From assembly GCA_903642325.1 (NCBI GenBank), contig CAHJWM010000002.1, forward strand, positions 124,001 through 188,000: a stretch of 64,000 bases of DNA, given 5' to 3'. A model generated the notes under the pieces. That model did no database searches. It was not told the origin of the DNA and was given only the letters and a program-made list of their open reading frames with translations. The stretch is from Myxococcales bacterium. GTDB taxonomy: Bacteria > Myxococcota_A > Polyangia > Polyangiales > Polyangiaceae. Position numbers and translations under genes: made by a program. This document shows positions 60,979 through 64,000 of the stretch, piece by piece. Every line of letters starts with the position of its first letter. Within the stretch, counting starts at the first letter, position 1.

Positions 60979-62217
60979 TTATCGTGGCGATGCCACGAGG
61001 GTCGCACAGCCGAACTGCACCTTCAGTTTGCCGCCGGAGTCTGCCTTCACCGCGTCGCATTGGGAGCCACACAAATTGATCTGAGTCATGTCTGGAGAGT
61101 ATTGCCAGCCTTGCCCCTTGGCACAATCGGTCATCGGCGGATCTTGCAAGACACTGGTGACTCGACCCTTCGAGTCGGTGTACTCGACACGCACTAGCCC
61201 AGGCTGGAACGTTTGCCCTGCAGGGGATGGTGGAATCGTGTATGTGCAGCCGAGCGCCACCGTGGTGCGGATGGCAGCGAGCGCCTTGCTCAGCTCCATG
61301 GCAGCGTCAGCATTGACGTCGACGAGAAACGCCATGGCCGCATTATTGGAGCCGGCCGCCGCAATTTGATTCAAGCTCGTTAAGTTTGGTCCGACGCCGA
61401 GCACATAGGTTGGAATGCTCGGGGTTCCAACAAAGGCCATTCCGGCGATGGTTGCGGCATTCACCACCGTATTCTGCGCGCTGCAGCCTGTTGGTTCGCC
61501 ATCCGTAGCGTAGACCACGGCCACGCGGTGGGTCGGATGGGCGGCGGCCCAAGCGCTGGCATGCTGCAGCGCGCCCTGAAGCGACGGTACGGTCGGGGTC
61601 GAACCTTTGGGCTGCTGCGCGTCGATTGCGGCCGTGAGCGTGCTACTCGTCGTCGCGAGTGGGCCTATCTCGACGTTCGGGGTCGCATAGGTTGCGGCCG
61701 AGCATTCGGCGTTGTTCCGCCGTCCGCCGCCACCGGATGGGAAAAACCCAATGCCGACGCCCAAGCCCGCATTAGCCGGGTCGGTGATGAATGATTTCAA
61801 TGCGGACTTGACCACATCGTAGCGGCTAACCGGATAAGTTCCGACGCCAGGATCCATTTCGCAGGAAGTGTCGTCCTGCGGAACCTTACAATTCATGGAG
61901 CCGGTGATGTCGATCTCGAAAAACAAGTCGACTTGAACTGGTTGACTGTCCGCCGATGTCGCTGCGCACGCTGCGTCGGAGTCGAGCGCGCCGCCTCCCG
62001 CGGTACCAGAGCCCGCTCCTTCCGGATCACCGATCACCAACCCTGGGCCCGAAATCCCGCTGTTGCTTCCAGTGCGGCCCGCCGTGTTGCCGGTTGCGTT
62101 ACCCATATCGCCACCGGCCGCGCCGTCGCGGGTTACTTTGGAGCCGGCGCCATTCGACCCGCACGCGGCGGAGATTAACAAGCCGACCAAGATTGGGGTA
62201 AGGATTCTGGCCTGCAT
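60979..62217 (-). CDS. Lipoprotein with von Willebrand factor A domain
   Basis: A 412-residue lipoprotein. The signal peptide ends LLISAAC (Cys about residue 19) and is followed by a Gly/Ser/Asn linker to about 85. The VWA domain begins VDLFFEIDITGSMNCK (MIDAS, here DITGS) and includes RVAVVYATDGEPTGC (conserved Asp). The last 80 residues are Cys-rich. Typical myxobacterial surface VWA protein that may bind proteins through a metal. The ATG at 62217 is preceded by AGGAGA. Partners unknown. Confidence 0.88.
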   Translation of the reverse strand: MQARILTPILVGLLISAACGSNGAGSKVTRDGAAGGDMGNATGNTAGRTGSNSGISGPGLVIGDPEGAGSGTAGGGALDSDAACAATSADSQPVQVDLFFEIDITGSMNCKVPQDDTSCEMDPGVGTYPVSRYDVVKSALKSFITDPANAGLGVGIGFFPSGGGGRRNNAECSAATYATPNVEIGPLATTSSTLTAAIDAQQPKGSTPTVPSLQGALQHASAWAAAHPTHRVAVVYATDGEPTGCSAQNTVVNAATIAGMAFVGTPSIPTYVLGVGPNLTSLNQIAAAGSNNAAMAFLVDVNADAAMELSKALAAIRTTVALGCTYTIPPSPAGQTFQPGLVRVEYTDSKGRVTSVLQDPPMTDCAKGQGWQYSPDMTQINLCGSQCDAVKADSGGKLKVQFGCATLVASPR

Positions 62218-62466
62218 AGCTATTCTCCTGACGCAAGGCTGCTGACGGTGAAAGAGAGCGAGCGGGTCGGGACGTATGTGCCACCCACATGTCATCTCGA
62301 CGCGGTACGCAAGTGGACTCTATGCCAACCTACCCGCCGAGGCGCCAACGAAAAGGTAAGTAATCGCAAGGCTTGTCCTTACTCGGTTGCCATCTGACCC
62401 ATTCGCTCCGAGCACCAATTTCCGCCAGCCGGGCAATCCGGCTTACAATCGATCGAATCTGTAATG

Positions 62467-62820
62467 TTACGTAATGTCGCCCGCGAGCACCTGATCGGGC
62501 GCCGGTACGGTGAGATAGCGTTCAAGCCGATTTGGCGCGATGCGCTTCGTGTGCCTCGAGTCAGTCGTCTTTCGAAAGCGGCGGGGCGTATGACCACGGA
62601 GCCCGAGGCCACGCATCACCCGCGCTACCCGCTTCTTGCTCGGCCGTGGTCCTCGCCGTCTGAGGGCGCGCCGAATGCGAGGCGCACCATAGCGGCCACG
62701 GTTCACGCGAAAGACGTCCTTGACCTCGGCGGCGAGCACCGCATCGACAATGGAGCGCGCGCTCGGCTCTGCGTGCAACCACTTGTAGTAGCCGCTGCGC
62801 GATGCGCGAAGAACCCGCAA
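62467..62820 (-). pseudogene. IS3 orfB, 5' fragment
   Basis: Continues the transposase in the right frame: VLRASRSGYYKWLHAEPSAR, GRYGAPRIRRALRRRG and APDQVLAGDIT, where rve-type integrase domains go on. A TAA ends it there. It lacks the DDE triad. One base seems deleted at about 62817 relative to the expected VTRxCRVL. Confidence 0.65.
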
Positions 62821-63158
62821 GCTCGGGTCACGGTGATATTCGCCCTCTCCGCGTGAATAAGCTCGTACACGGTTACTTTACGTCCTCGCGAAGAGGGCTG
62901 CAGCTTTTTTAGCGGCGAGTTCTCCGCCTGCAGATCGCGCAACTCGCGACGAAGACGCTCGACCTCTTCGCGTTCGCTCTGGCTCGCTTGTGCGCTGCTA
63001 GAACGCTCAGACGTAAAGCGCTCGCGCCAACGATGAAGCATGCTTTGGCTGACTCCCAGCTCCTTGGCGACTTCAGCGACCGTCTTCGAGCCGCGCGCCA
63101 TTACGCGGCGAACGGCGTCTTTCTCGAATGAATCTGGATTTGATTTTCTCTGCTGCAT
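62703..63158 (-). pseudogene. IS3 orfA, frame fused into orfB
   Basis: Starts MQQRKSNPDSFEKDAVRRVM with GGAG upstream; the helix-turn-helix VAEVAKELGVSQSMLHRWRE is intact and a leucine-zipper-like EREEVERLRRELRDLQAE follows. At the A6 run (62916-62911) normal IS3 genes end or shift frame. Here the frame runs on into orfB sequence (VYELIHAERANITVTRAC) and then drifts out at about 62817. Confidence 0.65.
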
Positions 63159-63345
63159 TGGCGGAACTCCGACGAGAGTAATCCCTTGCGGATGTCCACC
63201 AAGACGGGGCAGGCTCACACTGTCCGATAAGGGTGGTCAGGGAACCTTGGGGGCATCGACTCTTCGAGAACTGACCGGCGGGTGGCGCTTGCGAAGCGAA
63301 ATGACCGCTTTTCGCCTAGTTAGGGGCGAGACATTTTACCTACAC

Positions 63346-63365
63346 ATACCAATATCTGCTGGTAT
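63346..63365. promoter_or_regulatory. Palindromic operator upstream of abiEi
   Basis: ATACCA (63346-63351), 8 bases, TGGTAT (63360-63365). It lies 11 bases before the GTG of the AbiEi gene in a locally AT-rich stretch. AbiEi proteins are known to repress their own operon by binding inverted repeats, so this is a likely autoregulatory site. Confidence 0.55.
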
Positions 63366-63375
63366 ATTGTCTCTG

Positions 63376-63978
63376 GTGACCAAGGCGACCAGCTCCCCCG
63401 AAAGCATCTTCCGCAAGCGTGGCGGAGTGCTGCGTATGTCAGAAGCGCTAGCAGCCGGGCTGAACCGCCGCAACCTTTACGCGCTCCGTGACGCGGGCAC
63501 CATCACGCAGCTCAGTCGCGGCGTGTACCGCCTCGCATCGCTGCCGGAGCTCGAGGCGCCCGATCTCTTCACCGTGGCGGCTCGCGTCCCCGACGGCGTG
63601 GTGTGTCTGATTTCCGCGCTCGCCTACCACGAGCTCACGACGCAAATTCCGCACGCCGTCGATATCGCGCTCCCTCGCGGTGCCGAGAAGCCACGCATCG
63701 AGTACCCGCCCGTGAGCTTTCATTGGTTCTCGGGCCCTGCCTTCACAAGCGGGATCGAGACGCCAACGGTCGACGGTCAAAAGCTGCGCGTGTACAGCGC
63801 CGAGAAGAGCGTCGCCGATGCGTTCAAGTACCGCAGCAAGCTCGGTCTCGATGTGGCGCTCGAGGCGCTGAGAACCTGGCGTGGGCGCCGTGGCGCAGTC
63901 GTTCAACGCCTACTCGAACAGGCGCGGGTCTGCCGGGTCGAGCGCGTGATGCGCCCCTACCTGGAGGCCGTGACGTGA
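63376..63978 (+). CDS. AbiEi-type antitoxin / transcriptional regulator
   Basis: A 200-residue type IV antitoxin-like protein. The winged-helix N-terminus (RKRGGVLRMSEALAAGLNRRNLY, ALRDAGTITQLSRGVYRLA) and the following AbiEi domain (VCLISALAYHELTTQIPH, FHWFSG, VDGQKLRVYSAEKSVADAFKY) are as in the family. GTG 63376 begins the homologous part; the longer open frame overlaps IS3 DNA. Its stop overlaps the start of the toxin gene as GTGA. Confidence 0.85.
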   Translation: MTKATSSPESIFRKRGGVLRMSEALAAGLNRRNLYALRDAGTITQLSRGVYRLASLPELEAPDLFTVAARVPDGVVCLISALAYHELTTQIPHAVDIALPRGAEKPRIEYPPVSFHWFSGPAFTSGIETPTVDGQKLRVYSAEKSVADAFKYRSKLGLDVALEALRTWRGRRGAVVQRLLEQARVCRVERVMRPYLEAVT

Positions 63979-64000
63979 CGGGCAACACAGCAGCGTCGGT
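63975..64000 (+). CDS. AbiEii-type nucleotidyltransferase toxin, only first codons in window
   Basis: GTG at 63975 inside the antitoxin stop codon opens a frame reading MTGNTAAS, which looks like the usual AbiEii start (MTxNxAASVRARL). The rest is beyond the window. Inferred from position and this short match. Confidence 0.5.

Larger units (their letters stand above)
62467..63219 (-). mobile_element. Decayed IS3-family insertion sequence
   Basis: Remnant with the left terminal repeat at about 63195-63219; on the minus strand it reads TGTGAGCC and then GTGGACATCC, like IS3-type ends. It carries orfA and part of orfB with frameshifts. The orfB product stops at QVLAGDIT just before the first catalytic Asp region is completed, and no right end is visible. 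Immobile. Confidence 0.75.

Overview
The window is GC-rich, densely coded DNA that looks like a chromosomal segment from a Myxococcota bacterium, most likely of the Polyangiales (Sorangium/Polyangium side). This is inferred from several things. There are many secreted lipoproteins whose lipobox Cys is followed by a long Gly/Ser/Ala linker. One VCBS-repeat protein ends in a MYXO-CTERM-like tail (Cys, hydrophobic helix, Arg cluster). Two-component proteins are numerous, there is a eukaryote-like sphingolipid desaturase, and genes are often joined by ATGA/GTGA overlaps. No rRNA, tRNA, CRISPR array or phage genes were found.

Layout. 1-7.5 kb: the end of a PIG-L deacetylase, a hemerythrin protein, then a minus-strand block running PHP hydrolase > DprE1-like FAD oxidase > two DprE2-like reductases > DEGS1-like desaturase, followed by a YbiX/PiuC-type hydroxylase. 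7.5-13.9 kb: a VCBS surface protein with a small coupled ORF behind it, an orphan ABC substrate-binding lipoprotein, a response regulator/histidine kinase pair, and folB with a thioesterase. 14-24.8 kb: a 110-bp tandem repeat with hairpins, then surface lipoproteins (Cys-rich, RTX-like and Gly-rich) around a large hybrid kinase and a second kinase. 24.9-31.6 kb: housekeeping and hypothetical genes (5'-3' exonuclease, DUF4326, diiron oxidase-like protein, phosphatase, NnrD, an SDR) and a decayed epimerase gene.

31.7-47.1 kb is rich in alpha-glucan and trehalose metabolism: treZ > GH13 glucosidase > ATP-dependent DNA ligase in one overlapping minus-strand operon, and a CBM48-GH13 enzyme > glgB on the plus strand. 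Between them lie DUF1360 and hypothetical genes, a degenerate NtrC-type regulator and a large KatE-type catalase. 47.1-52.7 kb: a class II glutamine amidotransferase, PolX divergent from a LigD-type polymerase domain, a hypothetical and a DUF72 protein. 53.2-60.1 kb: a hypothetical, a glycosyltransferase with a methyltransferase, an SDR, an XRE-cupin regulator and ribBA.

60.3-64 kb is an accessory end. It holds an IS66 transposase remnant beside an 11-C run, a VWA lipoprotein, a decayed IS3-family element with one terminal repeat, and an AbiE-type (type IV) toxin-antitoxin locus. The AbiE locus has a palindromic operator, and its toxin gene runs off the window.

How the genes fit together: the DprE-type oxidase/reductase set implies C2 epimerisation of a lipid-linked sugar, next to a lipid desaturase. 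The GH13 enzymes build and trim glycogen-like glucan and release trehalose. DNA ligase, PolDom and PolX are candidate parts of a Ku-type or gap-filling repair pathway, but no Ku gene is in the window. Functions are assigned from motif and family recognition by eye; no database search was run.
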